Of a DNA stretch of 64,000 nucleotides, positions 16,467 through 25,177 are shown one piece after another. Position 1 is the stretch's first letter; each line of letters begins with the position of its first letter. The position numbers and the translations under genes are program-made. Origin of the DNA: Metabacillus litoralis (GTDB lineage Bacteria; Bacillota; Bacilli; Bacillales; Bacillaceae); the NCBI RefSeq assembly GCF_003667825.1, contig NZ_CP033043.1:497001-561000 (forward strand), read 5' to 3'. The notes under the pieces are model-generated. The model saw only the letters and a list, made by a program, of their open reading frames with translations, made no database searches and was not told the DNA's origin.

Positions 16467-17813
16467 ATGAATAAATTAAAATTTCGAATACAGTCTTTAA
16501 CCCCGGTACAATTAATTGTTTCATATTACTTTTTAGCTGTTACAGTTTCTGTACTTTTATTAAGTTTGCCTGTGGCGCATAAGCCTGGTGTGGAGTTTGC
16601 TTTTATCGACCGGCTTTTTACTGCTGTTAGTGCAGTTAGTGTAACAGGATTAACTGTAATGTCTACAGCAGATACATTTAGTGTACCTGGTATTTTTATA
16701 TTAGCCTTTGTTTTACAATTTGGCGGGATAGGCATTATGACACTAGGTACATTTGTATGGCTTATTGTGGGTAAGAAAATAGGGTTAAAAGAACGCCAGC
16801 TAATCATGACTGACCAAAATCAAAGCAACTTATCTGGTATCGTAAATTTAATTCGTCAAATTATTGTACTCATTCTTATTATTGAGTTAATTGGAGCATT
16901 AATTTTAGGAACTTATTTCTTAAAATACTATCCAACATGGCAGGAAGCATATCTGCATGGATTTTTTACTTCAATTAGTGCAACAACCAATGGTGGCTTT
17001 GACATTACTGGTCAATCTTTAATTCCTTATGCTGATGATTATTTTATTCAGTTTATTGTGATGATTTTAATTATTTTAGGTGCTATTGGTTTTCCGGTAT
17101 TAATTGAAGTGAAAGATTTCCTTTTTAATAAAAGTCAACGATTCCGTTTTACGTTGTTTACCAAAATAACTTCCATAACCTTTTTTGCCTTAATTTTAGT
17201 GGGAACAATTACAATTGCTGCTCTTGAGTATTCTTATTTTTTTAAAGGAAAAGAATGGCATGAAACGTTTTTTTACTCTCTATTTCAATCAACAGCAACC
17301 AGAAGTGGTGGTTTAGCAACAATGGACGTTAGTATGTTTACAGATACAACCATTTTAGTTATGTGTGCGTTAATGTTTATTGGTGCATCTCCAAGCTCAG
17401 TTGGAGGCGGAATTCGAACGACAACATTTGCTTTAAATCTTTTATTTCTGTTTCATTTTGCTAGAGGAAATAAGTCAATTAAGATTTTTAAAAGGGAGCT
17501 TTATGAGGAAGATTTAATGAAGTCAGTCGTAGTGACAATGATGGCATTTCTAATATGTTTTTTTGCCCTCGTTATATTAGCGATTACAGAGCAGTTTGAA
17601 TTTATAGAAATATTATTTGAAGTTTGTTCAGCATTTGGAACAACAGGGCTATCGATGGGAATTACACCTGAATTAAGCTCAATTGGTAAAATTGTTATTA
17701 TGATCTTAATGTTTATCGGAAGAATAGGTATACTTACGTTTTTGTATCTTTTAGGAACAAAGGAAAGAAAAGCAAATTATCATTATCCAAAAGAGCGAGT
17801 AATCATCGGATAA
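16467..17813 (+). CDS. ktrD: Potassium uptake membrane subunit KtrD (TrkH/Ktr family)
   Basis: This 448-residue integral membrane protein of the Ktr/Trk/HKT family is the ion-conducting subunit that works with a cytoplasmic KtrC-type subunit, which is not in this window. Four pore loops with selectivity glycines are visible: VSVTGLT, ATTNGGFD, ATRSGGLA and FGTTGLS. Multiple helices span the length. The ATG at 16467 has TAGGA upstream. The B. subtilis order htpX-ktrD is kept. Ktr systems are commonly controlled by c-di-AMP through the cytoplasmic subunit. Confidence 0.94.
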   Translation: MNKLKFRIQSLTPVQLIVSYYFLAVTVSVLLLSLPVAHKPGVEFAFIDRLFTAVSAVSVTGLTVMSTADTFSVPGIFILAFVLQFGGIGIMTLGTFVWLIVGKKIGLKERQLIMTDQNQSNLSGIVNLIRQIIVLILIIELIGALILGTYFLKYYPTWQEAYLHGFFTSISATTNGGFDITGQSLIPYADDYFIQFIVMILIILGAIGFPVLIEVKDFLFNKSQRFRFTLFTKITSITFFALILVGTITIAALEYSYFFKGKEWHETFFYSLFQSTATRSGGLATMDVSMFTDTTILVMCALMFIGASPSSVGGGIRTTTFALNLLFLFHFARGNKSIKIFKRELYEEDLMKSVVVTMMAFLICFFALVILAITEQFEFIEILFEVCSAFGTTGLSMGITPELSSIGKIVIMILMFIGRIGILTFLYLLGTKERKANYHYPKERVIIG

Positions 17814-17819
17814 ATTGCG

Positions 17820-17852
17820 AAGGATTGATGCATTGGGCATCAATCCTTTTTG
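17820..17852 (+). terminator. Terminator after ktrD
   Basis: AGGATTGATGC pairs with GCATCAATCCT around a 5-nt loop, then TTTTT. Confidence 0.9.
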
Positions 17853-17866
17853 AGTTCCCTTTATTG

Positions 17867-18208
17867 CTAATCATTGTTATAGCTTACATCTTTATCAGGA
17901 TGTGTAAAAGGAACTCCTTGAGGTCTTTTTTTAGCTTCAATTAAATCTCTATTCTCAGAAGTGTTCCAACCAATGTCGTTTGTCGGATGAACCCATTGAT
18001 CACCAGACATAATCGCTGGATCAATATCGTCACTCCAATGGTTTAAAGGTGATTGTGTTGAGTTATAAAAGCTATCTCCAATTGTAACGCCATACTCGTT
18101 AATAAAAGGTTTTTTCATTTTTATCCCAGTTCCTTTCCAAGAAGGAGCATTTATCTGATGTGGTAGTGTTTCGTTTATAGTGAAGTTTTCATCTTTTTGC
18201 TTTTTCAA
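17867..18208 (-). CDS. Small conserved hypothetical protein (possibly DUF3905)
   Basis: This soluble protein of 113 residues has no signal peptide or membrane segment. It is rich in W, P, N and D, with a distinctive segment GDQWVHPTNDIGWNTSENR near residues 70-88. The start is TTG with AAGGGGTGA about 7 nt upstream. It converges on ktrD across a terminator. From memory the W/P/N-rich pattern resembles the Bacillus DUF3905 family of unknown function; I am not certain of that. Two further small genes follow divergently, and together they may be sporulation genes, but nothing in the sequence proves it. Confidence 0.7.
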   Translation of the reverse strand: MKKQKDENFTINETLPHQINAPSWKGTGIKMKKPFINEYGVTIGDSFYNSTQSPLNHWSDDIDPAIMSGDQWVHPTNDIGWNTSENRDLIEAKKRPQGVPFTHPDKDVSYNND

Positions 18209-18385
18209 ATATCGTCACCCCTTATCATTGTTTTTGTAATATGTTGCCCGAAAAGATAGAAGGAATTGTCTTTAAGCGCATTTTCCGTTTTCTACCTATG
18301 ATAGAAATGAGAAGTTCAGGTAAAAGTAAACAAGTAACATCCTAACAAGGCTTAGTTAAAAGTTTAAAATATGAGGTGATTTGTT

Positions 18386-18538
18386 GTGAAAAGAAAAGCG
18401 TTTAGAAATCAAGCTACAAAACATAATTTTACCCCTACAGAAAGCCTACCTGATACTGAATTTGCAGAAATTAACGATGATCAGGATCCGATGAAGGGTG
18501 CCAACCGTAACTCTAAACAAGGAAAGCAAGGGAAGTAA
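18386..18538 (+). CDS. Small basic protein, 50 aa, unknown function
   Basis: This short gene encodes a 50-residue hydrophilic protein starting at GTG, with TGAGGTGAT about 6 nt upstream. It begins VKRKAFRNQATKHNF, has an acidic middle (LPDTEFAEINDDQDP) and ends in GANRNSKQGKQGK. There are no hydrophobic segments. The next small gene starts two bases after its stop, so the two are an operon. Length and K/N/Q/G-rich composition resemble minor small acid-soluble spore proteins, but I recognise no named family. By position it may correspond to one of the ykz genes before ykrP in B. subtilis. Confidence 0.7.
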   Translation: MKRKAFRNQATKHNFTPTESLPDTEFAEINDDQDPMKGANRNSKQGKQGK

Positions 18539-18540
18539 AG

Positions 18541-18720
18541 ATGACAAAAAAGAAAAATATGAAAAGTAAAGATATGCAAAATCATAAAAAACCAATGGAT
18601 ACTGACATATTACAAGAAGAATTTGGTCAGGAAACTGGTGACGTTAACGCATCGAAGCTTTATGAGGCAATAGCAGGAAATGAAAAAACGGAGAAAAAAG
18701 ACGGTAAACAAAACAAATAA
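18541..18720 (+). CDS. Small lysine-rich protein, 59 aa, unknown function
   Basis: This second gene of a two-gene small-protein unit encodes 59 residues. It has a lysine-rich N-terminus (MTKKKNMKSKDMQNHKKP), then MDTDILQEEFGQETGDVNASKLYEAI and a charged tail. The ATG is preceded by AAGGGAAG, which overlaps the end of the previous gene, so translation is probably coupled. The D-T-[DE]-x(2)-[QE] pattern faintly echoes the neighbour's DTEFAEI segment. A bidirectional terminator follows. It is possibly a minor spore protein, with no firm assignment. Confidence 0.72.
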   Translation: MTKKKNMKSKDMQNHKKPMDTDILQEEFGQETGDVNASKLYEAIAGNEKTEKKDGKQNK

Positions 18721-18723
18721 ATA

Positions 18724-18752
18724 AAAGTGAGAGATGAAAAATCTCTCACTTT
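18724..18752. terminator. Bidirectional terminator
   Basis: AAAGTGAGAGAT pairs perfectly with ATCTCTCACTTT around a short loop, between converging genes. Confidence 0.88.
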
Positions 18753-20517
18753 AGCTAACCTTTGTATCAAGCTCACTTGAAAGTACTGTATAAACGGTTG
18801 TCTTTGAATGAATAGCATCATAATGAACAAGTACAAAAGAGTTTTCATTTATAATCCTACCTGTCTTCAAGTAATGATCTAAATTAAATGGTAAAGTTTC
18901 TAAAACAGTATGTTTAAATAAATCCTTTTCAGAGAACTGTTTTTGAGCAAATTCTTCTCCTAGTAGGAGAGGGTTTTCTAGAACTGAGTGATAGATCTTA
19001 CTTCTTTCTTGCTTTGATAATGTTTCACTCCACCAAGGCTTACGAGGTTTATAATTTTGGTTTCGTAAATAATCATACTTCATAAAACCGCTGGCAATTG
19101 TTAACTCGTTTCTCTTAATGCTTCCAAGGAAATCATATAAGTGTTTATACAAATCTTCGAGTTGATGACCAATTCTAGTCCATCCTTTTTCATCCCAATA
19201 TGTCCCAAAATCCTGAAAGAAATCAAATGGGGATGGGAAAAGGTGTGTTACTAAATATTCAATGGTTTCATCCATTCGATGGTCATTCCAATATTTCTCC
19301 AAAACATCTTCAACTTGTTTAATTTTCGTAATATCTTCAAAGGAAAGAACATTATTTTTAAGAATTTCATATGGAGAATGATCCATATAAACATAGCCAT
19401 GATGTTCAGCACGAAGGCGTAAACCTGTGCCTCTAAGCATCTTTAAGAAACCTAGTTGAAGCTCTTCAGGACGAAGTTCAAATACATCATTAAATGTTTT
19501 CTTAAATGAATCATAATTTTCCTCAGGCAGACCTGCAATTAAATCAAGATGCTGATCGATCTTTCCGCCTTCTTTTACCATTGTCACAGTTCTTGTTAGC
19601 TTATTAAAGTTTTGTTTTCTCATGACAAGTTCGTTTGTAGCATCATTTGTCGACTGAACACCAATTTCAAAGCGGAATAAACCTTTTGGGGCATGATCAT
19701 TTAAAAATTGAATAACTTCTGGTCTCATAATGTCTGCTGTAATCTCAAACTGAAAAACAGTACCTGGTTTATGCTCATCAATAAGAAATTGAAACATTTC
19801 CATTGCATAACTACGACTGATGTTAAAGGTACGATCGACAAATTTTATCGTTTTTGCACCATTCTCCATAAGAAAACGAATATCTTCTTTCACTTTTTCA
19901 CGATCAAAATAACGAACCCCTACTTCAATGGAGGACAGGCAGAACTGACAGCTAAATGGACAACCACGACTTGTTTCAATATATGTTACGCGTTTTGAAA
20001 GGTGTTTCAGATCTTCTTCAAAGCGAAATGGTGAGGGTAGTACCTTTAGGTCAACTTTGTTTCGTTGCGGTTTAATCTGCACCTTGTTTTCCTCGCGGTA
20101 AGCTATCCCACTAACATTATCAAAGTTTTGTTCCCCATTTAATTCATCCAGCAGCTGTTTGAACGATTGCTCTCCTTCACCTATGATAATGAAATCAACC
20201 TCTGGAATTTTATCCATCCACTCTCTAGTATCGTAAGTAACTTCAGGGCCACCTAAAACAATAATCAAAGAAGGGTTGATTTTCTTCAGCATTTTAATCA
20301 CTTTTATTGTTTCTTCAATATTCCATATATAACAGCTAAAACCAATAACTTCAGGCTTCTTAGCGTGTAAATCTGTTACGATATTCATGGCAGGATCTTT
20401 TATTGTGTATTCTGCCAGTTCAACTTCGTATTCAGGTTGTGCATAGGCTTTTAAGTAACGGATTGATAAGCTTGTATGAATATACTTAGCATTAAGCGTC
20501 GATAAAACAGTTTTCAT
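18751..20517 (-). CDS. B12-binding-domain radical SAM protein
   Basis: This 588-residue enzyme has an N-terminal cobalamin-binding Rossmann-type domain (about 1-135, including IGFSCYIWN and VLGGPEVTYD). A radical SAM core with the 4Fe-4S motif CPFSCQFC lies near residue 195. The C-terminal part resembles the DUF4080 extension found in this family. The ATG at 20517 is chosen; an upstream in-frame TTG at 20538 is less likely. Such proteins catalyse methylations or rearrangements, but the substrate of this clade is not known to me. It is not part of the B. subtilis order recalled for this locus, so it is probably an insertion or a loss in B. subtilis. Confidence 0.88.
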   Translation of the reverse strand: MKTVLSTLNAKYIHTSLSIRYLKAYAQPEYEVELAEYTIKDPAMNIVTDLHAKKPEVIGFSCYIWNIEETIKVIKMLKKINPSLIIVLGGPEVTYDTREWMDKIPEVDFIIIGEGEQSFKQLLDELNGEQNFDNVSGIAYREENKVQIKPQRNKVDLKVLPSPFRFEEDLKHLSKRVTYIETSRGCPFSCQFCLSSIEVGVRYFDREKVKEDIRFLMENGAKTIKFVDRTFNISRSYAMEMFQFLIDEHKPGTVFQFEITADIMRPEVIQFLNDHAPKGLFRFEIGVQSTNDATNELVMRKQNFNKLTRTVTMVKEGGKIDQHLDLIAGLPEENYDSFKKTFNDVFELRPEELQLGFLKMLRGTGLRLRAEHHGYVYMDHSPYEILKNNVLSFEDITKIKQVEDVLEKYWNDHRMDETIEYLVTHLFPSPFDFFQDFGTYWDEKGWTRIGHQLEDLYKHLYDFLGSIKRNELTIASGFMKYDYLRNQNYKPRKPWWSETLSKQERSKIYHSVLENPLLLGEEFAQKQFSEKDLFKHTVLETLPFNLDHYLKTGRIINENSFVLVHYDAIHSKTTVYTVLSSELDTKVS

Positions 20518-20696
20518 TTTATTTATACACCACTTCAATTATTTTATTTATATAAGCTTGTTGTGCTTTTAAACAGTAAAACCACAGAATGGTTCGTTCC
20601 ACAATTACATATTGTATCATAAATTTTTTTAAAAACGTATATGTGTCATGTGGGCATGTATCCATAGTATGGAAAAGTTTTTTTGAAAACAAACCT

Positions 20697-20729
20697 AAAA
20701 AAGAACAAGCATAATACTTGTTCTTTAGG
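20697..20729 (-). terminator. Terminator of the acyltransferase gene
   Basis: On the minus strand AAAGAACAAG pairs with CTTGTTCTTT and is followed by T residues, just past the stop. Confidence 0.85.
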
Positions 20730-20735
20730 AAGTGT

Positions 20736-21746
20736 CTATTTATTAAGTGAAAAGCTCTTTAAGTAATAATGAATTCCTGAAGGTTTTATCTCTATAAAGG
20801 GACTTGTTAATTCTTTTACAACCTTAGTTGATAAAATTGCTGTTAAAAGTATAGATAATGTTGTTAGAAGCACTATACTTTGAAAATCTCCCATCCAATC
20901 TACTACATGTGTGTTTCTCATATATTGAATGATAAAGCCATGTAACAGATAAACATAAAATGTTCTAGTGCCCCATTCCGTGAAAAAGGTCTGTTTTGTA
21001 GGAATCAATGCTAAAAAGCTAAGAGAAGTTACAAGCGTTAAACTGTAAAATCCTAACCGAATAAATGCACTACCTACTGTTAGATCACCGAATTGTGCAT
21101 ATGACTTTGAACCAAATAACCATTCATAATCAAAATCAGCAAAGAAATACGTAATAAAGGTCATAGATAATAAGGAGAATGCGACTCCTCTAACATGCAC
21201 CCTTGTTATATAGTCAAAATGCTCTTTTCTTAGGTAAAAGCCTAATAAGAATAAGGGAAAGAACACGAATGTTCTAGATAGACTTAAGTAATTACTTATA
21301 TCTTCTAAATACCCAACTGAAAGCCCGATAATAAAGGCAATCGCAAGCGACCATTTAGCGGAAAGCCTTGTTGCACCAAATAAAAAAAGATTCCAGAAAA
21401 ACAAACTAACTAAAAACCATAAAGACCAGTGAGGATCTAGTGGATCAAGAACATTTGCATTTTGTTTCTCAACAAAAAAATAATATACCGAATAGATTCC
21501 TTGGAAAATAAGATAAGGAAGTATTAGTTTTTTAGCGATTTTGCTTACATATCCTTTTTTCTTGAACCCTTTTGCGAAATATCCTGAGATAAGGATAAAG
21601 GCCGGCATATGGAAGGTATAGACAAATTTATATATAGTCATCATGATTGGACTTTCATCTATAAATGGCCGGATAACATGACCAAAAACAACTAAAAAAA
21701 TTAATAAAAATTTTGCATTATCAAAATAGCTAACACGATTTTTCAT
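20736..21746 (-). CDS. ykrP: Membrane acyltransferase family 3 protein, YkrP homologue
   Basis: This 336-residue polytopic protein of the acyltransferase_3 family (COG3594-like) O-acetylates exported sugars. It has the N-terminal motif YFDNAKFLLIFLVVFGHVIRP with the putative catalytic His. A second motif is YTFHMPAFILISGYFAKG at about 44-61. About ten helices follow. The ATG is preceded by GAAAGGTGAGCGC. It sits just before kinE, as ykrP does in B. subtilis. No glycosyltransferase or polymer gene is adjacent, so the acceptor is unknown. Confidence 0.88.
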   Translation of the reverse strand: MKNRVSYFDNAKFLLIFLVVFGHVIRPFIDESPIMMTIYKFVYTFHMPAFILISGYFAKGFKKKGYVSKIAKKLILPYLIFQGIYSVYYFFVEKQNANVLDPLDPHWSLWFLVSLFFWNLFLFGATRLSAKWSLAIAFIIGLSVGYLEDISNYLSLSRTFVFFPLFLLGFYLRKEHFDYITRVHVRGVAFSLLSMTFITYFFADFDYEWLFGSKSYAQFGDLTVGSAFIRLGFYSLTLVTSLSFLALIPTKQTFFTEWGTRTFYVYLLHGFIIQYMRNTHVVDWMGDFQSIVLLTTLSILLTAILSTKVVKELTSPFIEIKPSGIHYYLKSFSLNK

Positions 21747-21991
21747 GCGCTCACCTTTCCTTCAGAAGTTTAAATCGTTAAACTATCCTTCTCTTCCCAA
21801 ATTTGAGGTACGCTTAAACGGTACCTTTGTATCATTTTTCAAAAAAGTCCCTACTGTAAGATTGCAGATAGACTCATTTTAGACAAATATACATAGTTTC
21901 TTACATACTTGTTTGAAAAGCTTTGTAGATGAAAAAACCTTACTAAAGTATGTTTCGATAAAGCTGCTCCTTTTTTAGGGGACGTAATAAA

Positions 21992-22026
21992 GCTGTCATC
22001 TTTTTGTAAGATAGATGACAGCCTTT
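21992..22026 (+). terminator. Orphan hairpin upstream of kinE
   Basis: GCTGTCATCT pairs with AGATGACAGC and is followed by CTTTTCCTTT. No plus-strand gene precedes it within 1 kb, so it may end a short leader RNA or be a relic. The rest of the interval 21747-22040 holds nothing recognisable. Confidence 0.5.
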
Positions 22027-22045
22027 TCCTTTAAACCGAATAGTG

Positions 22046-22054
22046 TTGTCGAAA
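22046..22054 (+). promoter_or_regulatory. Candidate Spo0A box upstream of kinE
   Basis: TTGTCGAAA contains the exact 0A-box core TGTCGAA. It lies 70 bp before the candidate sigma-H promoter. Confidence 0.45.
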
Positions 22055-22118
22055 TACTTTACTATATTACAACCTTCACAGTAAAAAAGAAACATTTTCT
22101 ATCATTTTGTAGATAGGT

Positions 22119-22147
22119 GAAGGACAATGCCATAACTTGTAGAATAC
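22119..22147 (+). promoter_or_regulatory. Candidate sigma-H promoter of kinE
   Basis: GAAGGACAA, 11 bp, GTAGAATAC matches the sigma-H consensus RnAGGAWWW-N11/12-RnnGAATWW with two mismatches. It ends 37 bp before the kinE start. Confidence 0.5.
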
Positions 22148-22183
22148 ATGATAGTAGAAAGTTCGTGATTAGGGGTGAAAAGA

Positions 22184-24373
22184 TTGAAGCAAACGATGGA
22201 GGATCGCGAAATCGTTGCCTTAAAAGCACAATTGGCTCAAGTAGAAAAAGAGAATGAAATGCTTAAATTTAAATTGCTGCAGCATGAAAATATATTAGAG
22301 GGTGCACTAGATGCTGTTGCAATTTTTGATGAAAATATGAGATTTATAGATGTAAACTCCGCCGCATGTCATATGTTTCAATTGCAGAAAAAAGAGTTAT
22401 GTAAACGAAATCTCTATGACTTTTTATCTCTTATTCCAAGCAATCAAATAAGGCAAGTCATTGATGATATTTATCATGATGATCCAGTTAGGAAGGAATT
22501 AATTGTAAAATTAGATAATGGGCAGGTTAAATTTTTAGAAATCTCCTTACGGAAAAAAGCAATAAACGGTTATGACCTTGCTATGATAAAAGATGTTTCA
22601 TTTAAAAAAATGCTTGAACGTGAGCGTACAATTAATGAACAGCTTTTTAAAGATCTATTTCATCGTGCAGTGGATGGAATAGTTATTTTTGATCAAAACG
22701 GTGATTTTATAGATGCGAATGGTTCTTTTTGCGCAAGCTTTGAAATAACGAAAATGCAGTTGAACTCTTTTGGACTAGAGGATTTTATTGATAAACATGA
22801 GAAATATAGACTTGATAACCTGTGGAAGATGTTAAAAGAAAATGGAAGCGCAAAAGGCGAGCTTCCTGTTATCTTGAAAAATGGTAGTAAGAAAATATTC
22901 GAGTTTACAACAACTTCAAACATTATTGATGGCTTTTACATGGCCATTATGAGGGATATTACAGAAAAAAGGTCAATGGAAATACAGCTATATAAAAGTG
23001 AAGAACGTTTTCGAGAGGTTTTTGAAAATGCGATAGATGCCATTATGATTTGGGATAAACATGGTCAAATTATGAAGGTGAATCAGGCTGCAAGTCGTAC
23101 ATTTGAGCTAAATGAAACAGAGCTTGTTCGTCGTAACATATTGGATTTTGTTGATCAAACCTCTCCAAGTTTTCTTAAAGTGAAAAACGAATACTTTAAT
23201 ACAGGGGCAATAAGGGAAGAATTACTTTTCCATATGCCCAATGGACAAAACAAAGAGCTTGAGTTTACCTCTAAAATGGACATACTGGATGGTCATCATT
23301 TAACAATTTTTCGGAACGTTAGTGAACGAAAACGGATGGAAAAAATATTAAGGGAAAGTGAACATAAATTTCGTAGTATTTTTGATGGTGCAATGGATGG
23401 AATTATTTTATTTAACCATTCTTTTGAAATCATTGAAGCCAATGAAACAGCTAAAAAAATCTTGAATTTAAAATCGGAAGATATCAAATCATCAAGAATA
23501 TGTGATATTTTATTTTCACACGCTCATGCAGACCCTGAGTACAAAACACTAGAGTCATATGAAGAGAACATACAAGAAATCATGTATACGAATGAAAATG
23601 GAGAAGAAATGATTTTAGAAATTGCTCTTAAGAATCATATTAATGAAAATATGAATCTAGCTGTTTTTCGGGATGTAACAGAGAAAAGAGAGTTAGAAGA
23701 ACAACTTAGAAAATCAGATACATTAAATGTAGTTGGAGAACTAGCAGCAGGTATTGCCCATGAAATTCGCAACCCAATGACTGCATTAAAAGGATTTATT
23801 CAGCTGCTAGAGGGAAGTGTTAAAGAGGACTTTTCTATGTACTTTAATGTTATTACATCTGAGCTAAGTAGGATAGAATCCATCATTACTGAATTTTTAA
23901 TTTTAGCAAGACCTCAAGCTATTCAGTATTCTAATAAAGATATTGGAACAATTGTAAAAGAAACAATGGAATTACTAAATGCACAGGCCATTTTAGTAAA
24001 TGTCCAGATGCAACTAAATATTGAAGAAAACTTGCCATTATTATTCTGTGAACCAAATCAACTAAAGCAAGTGTTTATAAATGTGTTAAAGAATGCGATT
24101 GAAGTAATGCCTGATGGAGGACAAATTGATGTTACAGTAAAACGGAAAAATGAAGATCAGCTTTTAATTTCCATAAGAGATAGGGGCTCAGGTATTTCGC
24201 AGGATAAAATAAAAAGACTCGGTCAACCATTTTACACAACGAAGGAACGTGGAACAGGGCTTGGTTTAATGGTAAGCTATAAAATAATTGAGGAACATCA
24301 AGGTCAAGTTGAGGTTGAAAGTGAAGAAGGGAAAGGGACAACATTTCATATTACCCTTCCAATTACACAATAA
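22184..24373 (+). CDS. kinE: Sporulation sensor histidine kinase KinE
   Basis: This cytoplasmic PAS-domain histidine kinase of about 729 residues feeds phosphate into the sporulation phosphorelay. A coiled-coil start (VALKAQLAQVEKENEMLKFK) is followed by four PAS domains, each beginning like ILEGALDAVAIFDENMRFID. The HisKA box GIAHEIRNPMTALKGF (H526) comes next, then a HATPase with N, G1 (DRGSGI) and G2 (GTGLGL) boxes. No membrane helices are visible. TTG at 22184 is favoured, since AGGGGTG ends 6 nt before it; GTG 22175 and ATG 22196 are alternatives. Length and place between ykrP and ogt match B. subtilis kinE. ogt follows after 26 bp. Confidence 0.92.
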   Translation: MKQTMEDREIVALKAQLAQVEKENEMLKFKLLQHENILEGALDAVAIFDENMRFIDVNSAACHMFQLQKKELCKRNLYDFLSLIPSNQIRQVIDDIYHDDPVRKELIVKLDNGQVKFLEISLRKKAINGYDLAMIKDVSFKKMLERERTINEQLFKDLFHRAVDGIVIFDQNGDFIDANGSFCASFEITKMQLNSFGLEDFIDKHEKYRLDNLWKMLKENGSAKGELPVILKNGSKKIFEFTTTSNIIDGFYMAIMRDITEKRSMEIQLYKSEERFREVFENAIDAIMIWDKHGQIMKVNQAASRTFELNETELVRRNILDFVDQTSPSFLKVKNEYFNTGAIREELLFHMPNGQNKELEFTSKMDILDGHHLTIFRNVSERKRMEKILRESEHKFRSIFDGAMDGIILFNHSFEIIEANETAKKILNLKSEDIKSSRICDILFSHAHADPEYKTLESYEENIQEIMYTNENGEEMILEIALKNHINENMNLAVFRDVTEKRELEEQLRKSDTLNVVGELAAGIAHEIRNPMTALKGFIQLLEGSVKEDFSMYFNVITSELSRIESIITEFLILARPQAIQYSNKDIGTIVKETMELLNAQAILVNVQMQLNIEENLPLLFCEPNQLKQVFINVLKNAIEVMPDGGQIDVTVKRKNEDQLLISIRDRGSGISQDKIKRLGQPFYTTKERGTGLGLMVSYKIIEEHQGQVEVESEEGKGTTFHITLPITQ

Positions 24374-24399
24374 AAAAATAGTAAAGAGGATATACACAA

Positions 24400-24891
24400 A
24401 TGTTTTATACTTATTATGACTCCCCAATCGGGAGACTTACAATTGTATCGACACTTGGAGAAATTACTCATTTATTTTTAACTATAGAACAATTTAATAA
24501 ATTTCAAGGTGCAAACAAGCTTGTGGAAGATGGGCAACATCATATCCTTCGTGAAGCAGTAAAACAGCTTCATGAATATTTTTATGGAGGAAGAACAAAC
24601 TTTGACCTACCATTTGAGATAAAAGGCACTGACTTTCAAAAAAAGATTTGGACTGAGTTACGTCAAATTCCGATTGGACAGGTTTGTAGTTACCAAGACA
24701 TTGCCGTCAAAATTGGTAACAAGAACGCTGTACGTGCTATTGGGCAAGCAAATAAAGCAAATAAATTGCCAATATTTATCCCATGTCATCGTGTTATAGG
24801 GAAGAATCAAAGGCTGACCGGTTATGCTGGAGATAAAAATGAGTTAAAGGCTAAGCTTTTAACTCATGAGAATATTGCATTTAAACACTAA
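24400..24891 (+). CDS. ogt: Methylated-DNA--protein-cysteine methyltransferase
   Basis: This 163-residue suicide repair protein removes alkyl groups from O6-alkylguanine. The active-site motif IPCHRVIG has the acceptor Cys at 129. The helix-turn-helix minor-groove binding segment is VRAIGQANKANKLP, and the N-terminal domain is the usual short Ogt type. AAAGAGGA precedes the ATG. It lies close behind kinE, as in B. subtilis, and may be partly cotranscribed with it. Confidence 0.95.
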   Translation: MFYTYYDSPIGRLTIVSTLGEITHLFLTIEQFNKFQGANKLVEDGQHHILREAVKQLHEYFYGGRTNFDLPFEIKGTDFQKKIWTELRQIPIGQVCSYQDIAVKIGNKNAVRAIGQANKANKLPIFIPCHRVIGKNQRLTGYAGDKNELKAKLLTHENIAFKH

Positions 24892-24998
24892 CATGGTTAT
24901 CAAGGGAACAACTAACTACTTGTCACATTTTTTCCTTTGCAACATATTATTTGAGTAAGAGAAAAAAGTTGCGTAAGGTAAAGAAAGGGGCAAGTTAT

Positions 24999-25124
24999 AT
25001 GTGGAATCAAAGCAAACGTCCAAAAAAAGTTCTCTTTTACACTTCTATACTATCAAAACTTCATATTATTTCAGAAAAGGAAAAAAATATCTTAATTGAA
25101 AAACAAAAAGGACCAAAGCTCTAG
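24999..25124 (+). CDS. Small basic peptide, 41 aa, unknown
   Basis: This ATG frame of 41 codons is preceded by AAAGGGG with an 8-nt gap. It encodes MWNQSKRPKKVLFYTS followed by a helix-prone, lysine-rich remainder ending EKQKGPKL. Its last codons overlap the upstream arm of the terminator. The good ribosome site argues for translation. Nothing in it is a recognised domain, and a chance frame cannot be excluded. Confidence 0.5.
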   Translation: MWNQSKRPKKVLFYTSILSKLHIISEKEKNILIEKQKGPKL

Positions 25125-25150
25125 TGTTAAACTAGGCTTTGGTCCTTTTT
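25105..25150. terminator. Bidirectional terminator between ogt side and mtnA
   Basis: AAAAAGGACCAAAGC pairs with GCTTTGGTCCTTTTT, extended by CTAG/CTAG, so it can act on both strands. Confidence 0.9.
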
Positions 25151-25177
25151 GTATATAGATGGATTTAATTAGAAATA

